Below are positions 23,150-35,936 of a DNA stretch of 64,000 nt, one piece after another; the first letter of the stretch is position 1; every line of letters begins with the position of its first letter. The position numbers and the translations under genes were made by a program. The stretch covers positions 56,591,612 through 56,655,611 of the forward strand of contig NC_037091.1 in the NCBI RefSeq assembly GCF_002994745.2. Direction: 5' to 3'. The notes beneath the pieces were generated by a model. It saw only the letters and a program-made list of their open reading frames with translations, had not been told where the DNA came from and made no database searches. The DNA comes from Rosa chinensis. Taxonomy: Eukaryota > Streptophyta > Magnoliopsida > Rosales > Rosaceae.

Positions 23150-26100
23150 CTCCCTGTTAGCTTAGAAAGTAGAGCTACGGAACACGTCAAATCTCTGATA
23201 AGTTGATGTGATCTGCTAGCTTACCTCATTTAGATATAGGTTGATAGCTTAAAGCTTGTAGCACCTAAACTCTTACCAATGAGAAAGCGCCCGCGCCTAA
23301 GCTGATAGCCCATCACCTCCTTTTCTCTGCATAGCCTAGCCCTAAGCAAAAGCCCTAATTTCTGTCACTCGCTCAGGTCTGCCCACCATCATTTCAAATT
23401 TCGTGTCTTTTTTTTTTTTTTTTTTAAATATTTCTGTCTTGTATTTTTGGCAAAAATGTAAGTTGCAGTGTTTCTACTTTGGTTTAGATGCTAGTATAGT
23501 AGTGCAGAGTACTGTAATTTCTTTTCTGTTTGATGCATCTAAAATTTTAATTCTGCTGCACCTTTTTATCTGCTAGATTAAGATTAATTAATTAATACAC
23601 ATTTGAAATTTGAAATGCCCAAATATGCGAAGACCTTGAATTCTTTTTTAACCATTGGAACTAAAAGACCTCAATGGACCGACGGTTTATGAAATGCACC
23701 GTGAACGGAGCTGGCGAGTTACTTTTGTAGCTGGCATTTTCGTTTAATTTTGCCCGTCTCTTTGCTGTTACCCTATGGCGTTGTCATTGCCAAGTCAGGT
23801 ACATATATTTATGGAAATTGCAGCATGGAATGCTATTCCTTTTTGCCATGTACATACTCTTTGTCCGAGTTAGATGTGTGTAATGTTTCTGTTAGTGTTA
23901 TACATGCCTATATATTTCTATGAAATACGCGTAATGGATTGTTTATTGTGGTTTTTCTCCCAACTAATTTGCTACCATTTCAATTCTCAAACTATAGAGA
24001 TGCATGGATTGGGGAAGCTAAAGGGTTCTTAATTAGTAACTATCGGCTAGTACTTGAGTAAATGTTCGTCATTCCAAGATGGGTCTATGTGATGGGTACG
24101 TATAAATGTATAATTATGTAAAAACCATGCCATTTATTACCCGTGAGTTTTGGGATAGTGTGTGTAATATTTCTCCATTAGTGTGGTCGTTCGGCTTCCT
24201 GAGTTTATGATGTGGTCACAACGAAGTTATGAAATGTGGAAGGTACTATTTTGTTTGGATACTGGGGTGATCGATGCATGAAGAAATTGCAGAGGTGGAT
24301 TTGGTTGTTTTGCTGTCTCTTTATGTGCTTTCTCTCGATCAAGTTTCTTTTGTCTCATCTTTTTGGTTAGTTTGGCGTTTCAGACCCTGAACTGTGAATT
24401 TGTTCTTGTTTGATCATTGGGTCAAACATGTAGTACGTGTACATGCATGCTATTAGCATGTAGACGTTGCTATTTTTACCAGCAAGCTGTACCAAATACT
24501 ATATTGTATGTATCATGCATATTCAGTTACCTGCCAAAAAATTAACCTAAAACAAAATTATTGATATAGTAGAGGTTACAGTTCAATTTTTTTTGACATC
24601 TTTACAACATATTACTAAATAATACGAGGTAACTACGAACAACAAATTCTAAAAAAAATTATGTGTCCTGCCTAAAATAATTATGGTTATTAGGTGGTAT
24701 AAGACTAGCTAAGAGTATTTCAATTGTGACTTGTGAACATGTTTTCTCTTTCATAAATGTTTTGAGGTGAAATTTTACTACAAATTAATGCATCAATAAG
24801 TCAAGTAAATTTGGTTTGATATATACAAAGAAAAATTAGTTTGATATGAAAATATAGTAGGCTCAAAATCTTCTTAATATATCAGTGCGTTGATATATGG
24901 TGAATAAATTTTATTTTAAAAACAAGTTCATAAAATTAAGTTTTGCTTGTATTGTATATCCATAAAATCAGACATCATCAAATAGTTATAGAAAAGGTGC
25001 GGGTGCATTTTCTATGCGGCCGTCCACCATTATTCATCTTTCCTTTCAGCGATTATTCTTACAAAGTCCTATTAACTTGGTCGTATTATAAAATGTATTT
25101 TACTCGAGCTTCTTCCTGTAAACTTAAAAAATAAGATTCGAATCCCTAGAAATAAATATTGGCATCTCCTCGAGTATCCTCACAAGTAGTTGAGGAGCAG
25201 AGGAGATGTAAACTAGGTTAACTAGCCCTGCAACCGACTTGAATAATACTCGGGCAATCTGAGAATGCAACGCCATCGAGTATTACAAGAATCACAAGAC
25301 TAGCTAACCCGAAAGGCGAAAGCAATGATTTTAATCCGTCTCTGCGTAACCTAGCTAGGGATTATATAGAGAGCCACGTGAACTTTCAGAGGTATAAGAA
25401 TCCAATGCCACGTGGGAAGTAAGCCGACGTGTCGATACATGTGGCTGTGTAGAGACTTTGACCTTGATCCGTACCTCTTGGCCAGGGTTAGCAGTACAGT
25501 ACTATAGGGCTCAGTGCTGCACAGAGAGAGAGAGAGAGAGAGCCCTAATATGCTTCTGTTCATCATGTCCATGTCTATATCTTATTTTTAAGAGAGGGCA
25601 GCCCTTGGACCGTCGGACCATGACCGTCTCTCTCCTCCTCCACTAAGCTTTAAGATGGTTGACGGGTCTCTGCGATTTGCAGGCCATGGCGCCCATTAAA
25701 TGCCCATGTCTTATACTTGTGGGGCTGCTCTTCCATCCTTCCCTCTCTGTAGTCCCTCTTCTTTGTCAGACTCTCCCTTCTCTTTATGCTCTTTTATCTG
25801 ATGCTCTGGGGATTTGACACGTGGTCCACCGATGTCCTGCACTTCCCCGACGACCAGAATCCACATCCAGGCCATTTCTGGTATGCCGGAATCAATTGCC
25901 TCGTATAGGTTGCTCATCACCGCCGCGTTTCTACATACATCGACTTTACCGGTTAAAACACAGATGTTCAATTCCACATTATTATGCGATTAGAAATGCG
26001 CTTTCTTCACCATGCACGCACTAGGCTAATTTTGACATATGATGGTCTTCATTTGCTGTGGATTTTTCTAAGTAAAGGGATGAAGGTATGAAGCCCTAAG

Positions 26101-26800
26101 TCCTAACAATAAAAGCACATAGGTTTTGAAGATAATATGAATCTCAACTATCTAAAGCATTGATCGACCATATGATGTGATTAGAAGTTTCAGGACGTAA
26201 TACCCGTAAAATACTGTAGAAATAATAGTTACAGTCGATGCAAACTTATACAAACTCATCGAGAGCATGAACTAACCCCTGTTCTATGAGCATTCAAATC
26301 TAATTCATGCACATCGTGACGTCTTCACCCATTGTGGGGATGATGCCACTCATGATTGTTTACATCCACAAAGGTTTTACAACTCCAATAATCGAGTCCA
26401 AAGTCGTGCAACGAAAAATGAGTCACTTAGGAGTCAATTGGAGTTCCTTGTGCTCGCCACGTAATCAGGACTACGCATATCATCGTACTTCAGAGTATGT
26501 CACTCAAAACATTAGAAGACTTGCACAAGTGTGAATGCACATGCCGTTCACAAGTGTTTTGAAAACAAGTCTCAAGCAATAGTAGAGAAGCCTACGTTAA
26601 GTAAAACAACAGTACAAGATTTTTATAACTTTAAGGGAATAAAATTCACAATTCTATTTTACAATCTACACTCTTATATTTTTTAAGTAACTTAAACTTT
26701 GTCTTTAATATCTTAAGTTTTGTTTTTATATAAGAATTTTAATAAAAACAAAATGATGAGTGTTGATTGCACATTTAAGAGTGTGAATTTTGTCCTCAAT
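23150..26800. other. Long intergenic stretch, no gene recognised
   Basis: The first few hundred bases are the TEL 3' region, including a T-run near 23,410. Around 25,340-25,560 there is a promoter-like patch: CACGTG boxes (CCACGTGAAC, CCACGTGGGA), a TATATA, and a GA run at about 25,523-25,541. A short + frame from 25686 (MAPIKCPCLILVGLL) and a minus frame at 25711-25977 overlap and match nothing I know. The rest is AT-rich spacer. Confidence 0.4.
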
Positions 26801-26814
26801 GCAAGTTCGCTTTT

Positions 26815-27360
26815 CTCATATTTAAAGTGAAACAAAATCATGTGGCTGATTGCAAAGCAAATTTGGAGGCAGACTATGGGGGGTTACATTGGTGGGATTC
26901 TTTCCCTCCGTGTGCTTTTGTGGCCTTCATTCAAAATTTACAGGTTCGGCATGGTTGATTGTTGCAAGATGGTTGGTGTAGTATATTCTCCATGATCGCA
27001 GTGGCTTTGTGTTGAAATGGTTTTGGATTATATTTGCTATTAGTGGTACTGCTGATTCATTAAAGCAAGGAGTTATCATTTGTGATTAAAAATTTCAATC
27101 ATGCAGCAAAGGTTAATTATATACCTCATTGATTATTGATGGCCATGGTCGATGGAGTTATGGTTGATCCTTTTGGGTGTCCATAGTTGTAGATTCTAGC
27201 ATTCGATAAGACTTGCTTGAAGCTCTATTTCTCGTAAGGACGTCGAAGTTAATGTTTCTAACTTCCGTCTTCTTTTCCTTTTTGTACTCGGGTAAGGTTT
27301 TTGTCCCCCTTTTTTCTTAGATTGTACTCTTTACTTTTGTTTATTAATAAAATAAAAAAT
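26815..27360 (+). pseudogene. LINE 3'-end remnant with decayed RNase H tail
   Basis: A frame near 26,835 reads VKQNHVADCKANLE, which resembles the NxxAD segment near the end of plant LINE RNase H domains. It is followed by DSFPPCAFVAFIQNLQ and a stop. Downstream is a T-rich 3' UTR-like stretch ending in TTTATTAATAAAATAAAAAA, the usual form of a plant LINE tail. No reverse transcriptase is left, so this is a 5'-truncated, decayed copy. It was identified by motif resemblance only. Confidence 0.5.
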
Positions 27361-29658
27361 AGGGAGAAAGGTGATGAGTTTTCAGGGAGTGGTAAACCTC
27401 CCTCATTCGCAATCAAGGGTGGACTTCGTGCCCTACAACGTTTACTTTTGAGGAATTGATATCGTCTAATTCCTTATTTGATTTTAAAAAAAAATAAAAA
27501 ATAAGGAAGTGTTGATGTGTTTTAAAATATTACTCGCAAGCGCAAGAATCAGTTGCAGCACAGAAGTGCAAGAGCGACGTCAAACCCACAAAGAATGTAT
27601 GAAAATAAGAAAAACTATTAGAATCCAAATTTATTTAACGCTAATCTAGTCAAAATGTGTGCTAAGTATCAGATGTGAAACATACTCATTTGAATGACAA
27701 AAGATTAAAGGAGTTCGTATTTAATATTTTACAAAGTCAAACATGGATTAATAAAAGTGACTTCCAAACTACCAAAAATGCATGATATTAGAGGTGAAAA
27801 GAACAAAGATTTTTTAATGCATTTTAAAGCAAGAGTAAGAGGCATGAAAAACTTAACTATGGAAATAGATAGATAATTAAATGAAACTTATTTCATAATG
27901 TGGTTTCCTCCTCAACCTTAGTTATGGAAATTAGCAATATATAATACAAATTGAAAACATGCTTAAAACAATACAATACATCATACAAAGAGTAGCTAAA
28001 GAAAGGGAAGAATAAAGATCAACAATGTGTCTAATTATTCTCTCTATGTGAACATGACTTGCCTTCCATCCAAATTCTCAAGCTTGATGGCAAATGCATG
28101 TCTTCAATCATAAATGCTTCCACACATAGCCTTTCTCTTGATCAATTCTAAATTGACTATATCTTACTCCTTTCATTTTCCATGTGCTGGAGAAACAAGC
28201 CATGTACAAAATCTTTCAAAGATTGAAAAGTTGGTTCCTAATTTTATGCACCTTGTCGATCTCATGCAATTTTTCATGTACTTTTCATCCATTTGTATCA
28301 ATTGCATGCACCTATGAATCAAACAAGCATAAAGTGAATTCAACGATTGATGTCCAAAGTGAATTCAACAACACAACACAATCAATGTAATGGGAAAATA
28401 TTGCATCAATTTAAAATGTGCATGTAGGCTACATATGCTATTGGAACAATAAGAAAATATGTTGCACTTATTCATCTAATTAAAAGAAAAATGACTACTG
28501 TTAAAACAAGGACTCAATTTATTATATGAAAATAGATAAATTGCTTCCGTATCTTTAACATTTTATTCATTGAAGACAAACACTTATAAAAACACAATAA
28601 TGAACTAAATAACTTAAAGTAATAAAAGTAAGTTACTAACAAAATTAAATAAGGGATATTAACATGATGTAAAATGTGCTCATCAAGTGTGAATTTCATT
28701 CTCCTAACTTTATACTAGTTCTAATGTTTACTTTTCTTCATTTGTGCAATCAAATTTTCTGAACCCATATGTTTATAGTTTCATATGAAAATTGAAGCCC
28801 ATAAGCATAAAATTAACGTTTCGCTAGGGAAAAAAAAATAACAACAACAATTCTCTAATTCTAGTTTCGTTTTCATAGAGTGATAGAGGAAGCTCTGTTC
28901 TCTTCTCTTTCGTTATGCATCTTTGTTGTTTTCCCCAACAAAGAGAGGCTAAGAGGAGCCGAGATAAAGAAGGGAGATAGAGGTCTATCTCTAGGGTGGA
29001 GTTTGCCATTGGAGGTTTGAACATCGACACGATGGTGTTCTAATTTCTGGTATTCTTTGTACATTGGGATTTTGCTTGGCTGTGTCAATCAAAGTCTTTT
29101 CTGGATTTTCTTATGCGTATTTAATTCAGGGTCCAGTACTTGATCGGGGGAGGTTTGGGTCACAATCTGTTTAGGGTTTCTATTGCTTGCATCATGAATT
29201 GGTAAAGTAACTGATTCTATGTTTGTTCAATTTCTGGTTTTCGAATTCTGTTGCTGCTTCTTCTCAATTGAAAGCGGTTTTATTTATGCAATATGGTTAA
29301 CTTGAGGAATACAGTTGCTTTGTTTTGGATTGAATGCGATGTTGTGATATTTATTCTTTGATTTTGAGGTTGTTCTTCATGTTCTTTGTCACTGGGTTAG
29401 CTTGCTATGTACTAATGACTCTATTTACGTGATGTATTGTTTGCAATATATGCTGATGAGGAATATGAAAGCAAGCTAAATCATATTCCATCGAATTGAG
29501 CTGTTGTTTTTTGCTCCTCCTTACTCAGAAAGAACACATATTGTAATCTTCTCATCAGTTCTAAAGATTTCTAACGTCTCTAACTTCAGGTGAGAAATTC
29601 AACTTGATTGGGTAAGGGTACGGTTCATTAACATTTCTTATACATGTCATATTTGATG
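27361..29658. other. AT-rich intergenic sequence with possible retroelement debris
   Basis: The stretch near 27,530-27,600 (CTCGCAAGCGCAAGAATCAG, then GACGTCAAACCCACAAAG) resembles a widely dispersed plant repeat with 'gtcgaacccaca' that I associate from memory with LTR-element debris. The rest has no recognised gene. A CT-rich block at 28,890-28,990 could be an old leader sequence. Confidence 0.35.
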
Positions 29659-30100
29659 TAATATTTAGGGTTAAATACTGGTTACTACCCTGTAGTTTAG
29701 ATCCAAAATAAATTCAGTCTCTGAACTTCTAATTTTATCAAAAACACCCATGCAGTTTCAATTTTGATCTAATAGGACCAATCTGTTAGTCTTCCGATAA
29801 TTGAGTCATTTAACTTATTGGCGTGACTCATATATGGCATATGTTTTATGATGTGGTGTTGAGGTGGCATGCATTATCAATTTAGGAGTGAGTCTCACTA
29901 TTAGAAATCTATCAAATAAAAAGTTTTTCATTAAATAATCCAACTATAAGTTGAACCCATATCAAAATATTAACGAATTGGACCTATTAGATCAAAATTG
30001 AAAGTACAGGGGTGTTTTTGATGAAATTAGAAGTCCAGGGACTGAATTGATTTTGGACCTAAACCACAGGATAGTAACCAGTATTTAGCCCTAATATTTA
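29659..30100. mobile_element. Mutator-like foldback element, 424 bp, 9-bp target duplication
   Basis: The element (29668-30091) starts GGGTTAAATACTGGTTACTA and ends with its near reverse complement TAGTAACCAGTATTTAGCCC. The inverted arms run about 110 bp; they share CAAAATYAATTCAGTC and CAAAAACACCC anchors. TAATATTTA is found on both sides (29659-29667 and 30092-30100). The interior has no open frame of interest. Confidence 0.88.
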
Positions 30101-30787
30101 TTATTTTAAGGATTCATGTAGTAACTAAAAGAAAGTCCTCATTAAATAAGATTCTCGTTATAGTAAAATAGGTTCTCATTTGAGTAATTAATTCTTAAAA
30201 ATAGTAAGTGTAGTATGTTCTCATTTGTGTTACTAAGTCTTAAAAGTGGTAATTATGTATGTCATATGTTTTTTTTTTTTTTTTAAAAGATGTATGTCAT
30301 ATGTTAACATATCATAAAATTTCCAACTTGATTAAGAATACAAGTTAATCATGAAATTCGATAATATGTTTATATATGATATATGTATAATTATCGTTTG
30401 TGGACTTTTTTGTAGTCATCTCATGCATTTATCAAAGTGAATACTATATGTTTTGAAGTGGTAAAATATTATATGAAATTAGATATGTATGGAAAATATT
30501 AAATACAACTGAAGATAATTATTTGTACTGGCAGTATTAAATGTACTTAACAGCAAAACAGCAAAAGTGGACGGGCTAAATCTATATAGAAAAGTTTGCA
30601 TGAATGGGATTCTCTGTCTTTTCCCCAAATATGGTTGAATAGTATTTTCTGTTTTTCTGGTCTGAATTTGAATAGTATTTTCCCAACTACAGTTTTGTGG
30701 TTACTGATAGTATTTTTCCTGAAAGTTTTTGAGAGAAATGAAGAGACTTTATTTATGTGAATTGTCATCTAAAAAGAAAGAACGAAC
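30101..30787. other. AT-rich spacer
   Basis: No gene, RNA or repeat structure recognised apart from a T run near 30,270. Confidence 0.4.
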
Positions 30788-31811
30788 ATAAACAATGCGA
30801 GCAAACCTAAACGGGAAGATGCTCTCTCTTTCTCTCTCAAGTGCAACCCTACGGTCGTCACCATTGTTGATTGGCGGCGGCGCTACAAACTCCCTGACTC
30901 TCGACAGAGAGATTTCTCGGCTACGAAGTGGCCTTGTACCTTAGGTATGGAAGGATGGCTGCGCTGCTCTTTCTACTCATCTCCTTGACGGCAACGGCGA
31001 TTTGATTCCACGGTGCTCTTCAAGTTTCGATCGGTCGTCTCCTTGGGGGATCGAAGCCTCAGATGACGGCCATCTGGGCCGTGATGGTGCGTGGCTCCTC
31101 GCCTTCACTCTTGTCCGTGACAAGCGGATCAGAGGCAACCGGGGACTGGGTTTGCTCAAGGCCAGCTTTGATGAACTATAATGGTTTTGCAGGTTTAGGT
31201 CTCTGGTGTTTCCCTGCCGACAAAGGTAGTGGCGGATCCATGGCGGCGACAGTTTGTGGTGGTGGCTTACCCATGATCACACCGGCGGCACCACTGTGGG
31301 GGAGACTTTTTTCTCTCCTCGGGTTTGCTCCCGTGGGCTTGGTTGGGCATGGTATTGGGATAATCAGTCTTTCTGGGCCTTGGAATGGAACATGATCAGT
31401 TTGGGCTGTATGGATTACATGGGCTTCCTTTTGGGTTAAGGTGGATTGGAAGCTCTTTGTTTGGGAGGTCCTGATGAATGAAGAGGGAGTGGATGGCGAC
31501 CAGTCATCCTCTACTCCACATGTTGATTGATTTTTGATCTTGGTCGCAAAAACCAGTAGCTCTGAGGGTTATTTTACTTCACTGCTTCGGAGTTTCTAGG
31601 TTTTTGTTTGAAATAATGGTGCGTGGATTTTCTAAAAAGTGAGTGTACTAGGGGTTTTCTGGGTTCTTGTTCTTGTTTAGAATAGGAGTCTTAGGGTACT
31701 CTGAGGAACGATTCTTTCTGTTGACCCCATAGGGGTGTTTCGTTTTTGTACTGCTTGCTGAATCTATATAATGGGCTGACCTCTTTTGATAAAAAAAATA
31801 AACAATGCGAG
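30788..31811 (+). mobile_element. Retroposon of about 1 kb with 14-bp target duplication
   Basis: The insert (30802-31797) starts with a CT-rich, GC-rich leader and ends GACCTCTTTTGATAAAAAAA. It is flanked by the 14-bp repeat ATAAACAATGCGAG (30788-30801 and 31798-31811). A poly-A-like 3' end and a duplication of this length are hallmarks of target-primed reverse transcription. No RT or other known domain is present. The 110-codon frame at 31063-31395 matches no family I know. It is likely a non-autonomous LINE derivative or a retroposed transcript. Confidence 0.75.
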
Positions 31812-32207
31812 AAACAATTTGTTATGAAAGATTGAATTTTTTATTTTTATTTATTTATTTATTTTTTTAAAAGTTAAAAATTAAAATAAGGGATGAGGCG
31901 ATATTAGCTCCTCGGAAGTCGACGATTTAGGGAGCAAGTCTCACCCTCAAACCCGAAGGTGAAGGGTCTACCACACTCTGGGAGCCCATCGCCTGTCCCC
32001 TTATTTTTTTTGTATTAATAATAAAGAAAAATACAAACAAGAGAAGGGAGGACAAAAGCCAAACCCCAAAAGTACAGACCAAAGAAAGAAATAAAAGATG
32101 GAAAAGAAATAAATTTTCCATCTTTGGAACAGAGAAAAAGAAAGAGATAAACTCCAAGAAGCCCGAATCAACATCAAGAAGAAACACGAGAATAAGGGAA
32201 CCCCTGG

Positions 32208-35200
32208 TCATCCATTCTCAAGTATGGAGAGATCTCGGATGGATGGTGAGGCATGCCAAATCAGAGATGAAGAAGCCAAACCCAAATTTGTTAACCTATC
32301 TACCACAGAATTGTCTTCGCGAAGAACATGAGAGTAGTGAAATGTCATTGACCGAATGCGAGATAAACAATTCAACCAAGCAATGCGCAGTGGCCAAGGA
32401 GGGGCAAATGAGGTAGAGGAAATACATGCTAAAACACTCGTCGAATCACTCTCCAACCAAATACAATGCCAACCCATTCGAAAAGCAATCTCAATACCAA
32501 TTATAACTCCCATTAACTCCGCAAAGAAAGATGAGTGTTGACCTAAACATTGACAATAACCTCCAAAATATTGATAATTTGTAACCCGAAAAACACCACC
32601 ACAAGCTGCAGGGCCAGGATTACCTTTAGCTAACCCATTAGTGTTAAGCTTAATCCAAGGAAAAATAGGGGGATGCCAAAGAACCAACCGAGGAGCAACT
32701 GATTTGTGAGCAACTGGTTGGATTCCCAGGCTCACTAGCAACTGAGAATCCAACACACCACGGGAATAACCAGGTAAATGAGGAGCAGCAAACCGCAACC
32801 AAGATTTGATAGAGCGAAAAACACGCATAAGAGAAGGCCTCTTATTATTAAAACAAAGCTTATTACGTGTTTTCCAAATAGCCATGAAAGCAAACAGACA
32901 GCCAGCAAGCCATAAATTTTTTAGTTGAGGAGAAAACGGTTTACCAACAATTGTACTCCATAAATCAACAATTGAGCCATGAATTGATAACGAAGTACCA
33001 AAACAGCATGACAACCATTGCCAAACATGCTGAAAGAAGGAACAAGAAACAAATAAATGATTTGAGTCCTCCATAGTGCAAAAAGAGCAAAGCTGACATA
33101 CCGAAACCAATGGGATGCCCCGTCGTTGAAGTTGGTCATCTGTGGGTAACTTGTTATGGAGGAGGCCCCAAACAAGTATAGAGAACCGTGGTGGAATAAA
33201 ATGCCTCTAAACTTAAGCTTGTGGACCATTAGAAGCAAAGTGTGGACGTAGAAGATTATATTCCTCAGAAAAGGAGAAAAACCCATTACCCGAATCCTCC
33301 CAAATCAAAAGATCATCTTCAGGGACAATAGGGAGGGGCAAACTATGAATCTCATTACCAGAGCTAGAAATAAAGTAGAGAAACGGTGTGGCAAACTCCA
33401 TTGCTGACCAGAAATAAAAGAAGCTACAGTAGTTGTTAAAGGCTTAGGGAAACGATTGACCTGCAGCTTATCAAGAAGAGTAGTATCAAGCCACAGATCA
33501 GACCGAAAAAGAACAGACTTACCATCTCCTATGAGCCATCTTGAGTGTTGGAAAATTATTGGAAGAGTAGCTTTCAACCCCTGCCATAATGACGAACCAA
33601 AATAGCGATAATTCATATGACAGGAGATCGAGAACCTCGTACATGCAAAAGAACTCCATAGAGATTTCAAAGTGAGAGTACTCCATCCCATGGTCAAGAG
33701 AGCAGCCATATTAAGAGTCCTAAGATCTCGCAAACCAAGCCCAGACTCAGCTTTAGGAGCACAAACTTGGTGCCAAGAGATGGTAACCATTTTCCTAACG
33801 GCAATATTACCAGACCAAATAAAATTTCGTGCACAAGCCGACAAATGTTTCAACAAAGATGGTGGCCACAAGTACACTGAAAAGCTATGAAGAAATAAAC
33901 TTTGAAAAATATCATGAATCAATTGGACTCGGCCTGCCATAGATAATAATTTTCCATACCACCCAGCAAGACGTGCTTTTGCTTTGTCAGCAATAGACTG
34001 AAGATGAACACGTCGTGGCTTACCCTTGAAGATAGGAACACCTAAATAAGTGAAAGGAGCAATCCCTGACTTGAACCCTAAAATTCTTTGAACATGCTTA
34101 CGCTGATGAGAATAAGAATCCCCCATATAAAAGCTACTTTTATTTTTGTTAACCAATTGTCTTGAAGCAGCACCATAAGAGTCCAAAAATAACTGCAACT
34201 GATTAAGGGATGAAACATCACCGCTATAGAAAATGAACAAATCATCAGCATAGAGCACATGAGTAACCTTGCAGCCTCTTGGCAAAGATATAGACTTTGC
34301 TCTTCCAGAAGGAAAAAGAGAAGAAAGTCCCCTACTAAGAGCTTCCTCAGCGAGACAAAATAGAAGTGGGGAAAGAGGATCACCCTGTCTAACCTCGCGA
34401 GTACAAGAGAAGAAATCATGGGGAGACCCGTTTACTAAAATTGATAATCTTGCTGATTGCAGAATTGTATGAACCATATCCCTGAACCGTGAAGAGAAAC
34501 CAAACTGCTCCAGAACTTGGTTAAGGAATTGCCAATTCAAAGTGTCAAAAGCCTTAGCAATATCAACCTTGATGCCCACATTACCACCATAATTTTTGCG
34601 ATCTAATAAATTAAAACCCTCTGACACCAACCCAATGCAATATGCAATTCTACGACTCTTCAGAAAAGCTGTCTGTTCTGGAGATATAATCCGTGAAGCA
34701 ATAGGACTCAATCTATTAGCCATGATCTTTGGAATGATCTTGAAAAGAAAATTAGCTAGAGCAATAGGACGAAAGTTAGAGATCACTGAGGCCCCCTCTA
34801 CTTTCGGAATAAGCACAATAAAATTAGAATTCACATAAGGGTAGAGCCAATTTTGTTGGAAAAAAAATTGCACAAAAGCAATGACATCATCACCCACAAT
34901 ATCCTAACAATTCTGATAGAATGACCCAGGAAAGCCGTCAAGGCCTGGAGAGCTAGTCGGATCCATAGAAAAAATCACACGACGTATCTGATTTGAAGTA
35001 GGCATCGAAACAAGACTAGCGTTCTCATCGCTAGAGACTAAACTTGGAATTACCTTGCAGCAGTCAACCACACCAATTGGAGCAGAGCCTGGACCATACA
35101 AAGTCCTATAGAAATCAACAATATGATCAACAATATCATGCTGGTCAGTAAGTAAGTTAACCCCATCTTGCATACAATGAATATGAGCACGTGATGATTT

Positions 35201-35472
35201 AGAACGGGCATAAGCATGGAAAAAAGAAGAACACTTGTCACCCTCTTTAAGCCACTTAACCCGGGCCCGGTCAAGCCAAAAAGCCTCTTGTCGACGAGTT
35301 GCCTCAAGCACCTCAGCTTTGGCAATAACTTCAGCTTCCAAGATGATATTAGAAGGCCCATTTGTAGCAATGTCAAGCTGAATATTTTGTAATTTAGTGT
35401 GTGCCAACTCCAGGTTTCTATGCACATTCCCAAAAATAGTGTTATTCCAATTTTTCAAGCAAGCTTTCAAGG
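32208..35472 (-). pseudogene. LINE ORF2, reverse transcriptase / zinc-binding / RNase H part
   Basis: This is the second part of ORF2, downstream of the nested LTR element. It opens with KACLKNWNNTIFGNV, then the RT domain with FRPIALANFLFKIIPKIMAN, DIAKAFDTLNW, REVRQGDPLSPLLFCL and the active-site YADDLFIF. Downstream are a zinc-binding RT segment and an RNase H domain with NTNG, ELMGVIIGIEIA, ESDS and HVLREDNSVVDRLTNLG. Defects are visible. An in-frame TAG at 34904-34906 stands where relatives have Trp (QNC-stop-DIVGDDV). At least one frameshift lies near 33,370 and more between 33,100 and 33,300. The first RNase H catalytic Asp is Asn (NTNG for the usual NTDG). The stop is at 32208-32210. 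Confidence 0.93.
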
Positions 35473-35936
35473 TGTTAATGTTAGAGTCCACGGGGGTCTC
35501 TAGTTAGCTTTAGAGAGAGAGAGAGACACACGAGAAGTATAGTGGTTCATCTCCGCCTTAGCGGGAGACTACGTCCACTTGAATATTGTACTATGTGTGT
35601 TTGGGCCTTGCGGCCCAAGGGGATTACAAGAGATGCAATGGGATGATGTTTAAGTAGGAGGAAGCATTCCTTTTATAGGTGAAGGAAGCCATCTCCTTTA
35701 CATGGTTTTCGATGTGGGACAAGCAACCATCATTTCTAGTCTAGAAAGCCTAGTTGTGAGGGCATGTTGGCAAGGCCGGGAAGGTGGCTTCCCGGCGACG
35801 TATTTGCCGCTTCCGGATACCGTAGTGTAGCTTAAACATAGGACTACAAGATGTAAGTAGCGGTTGGATCCCATGAGAGTGTTGTTTATGCTTGGTGAGG
35901 TAGCAAACTATCCATGTATAGTGAGAGGTATCTACA
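35473..35936 (-). repeat. LTR (3' LTR by inferred direction)
   Basis: Copy of the 38730-39178 LTR. It keeps about 24 bp (around 35,610-35,640) that the other copy lacks, which fits one deletion after insertion. Confidence 0.85.

Noticed and set aside
25711..25977. 88-codon minus frame as a gene
   Set aside because: No recognisable domain and no promoter on that strand; kept only as part of a low-confidence finding.
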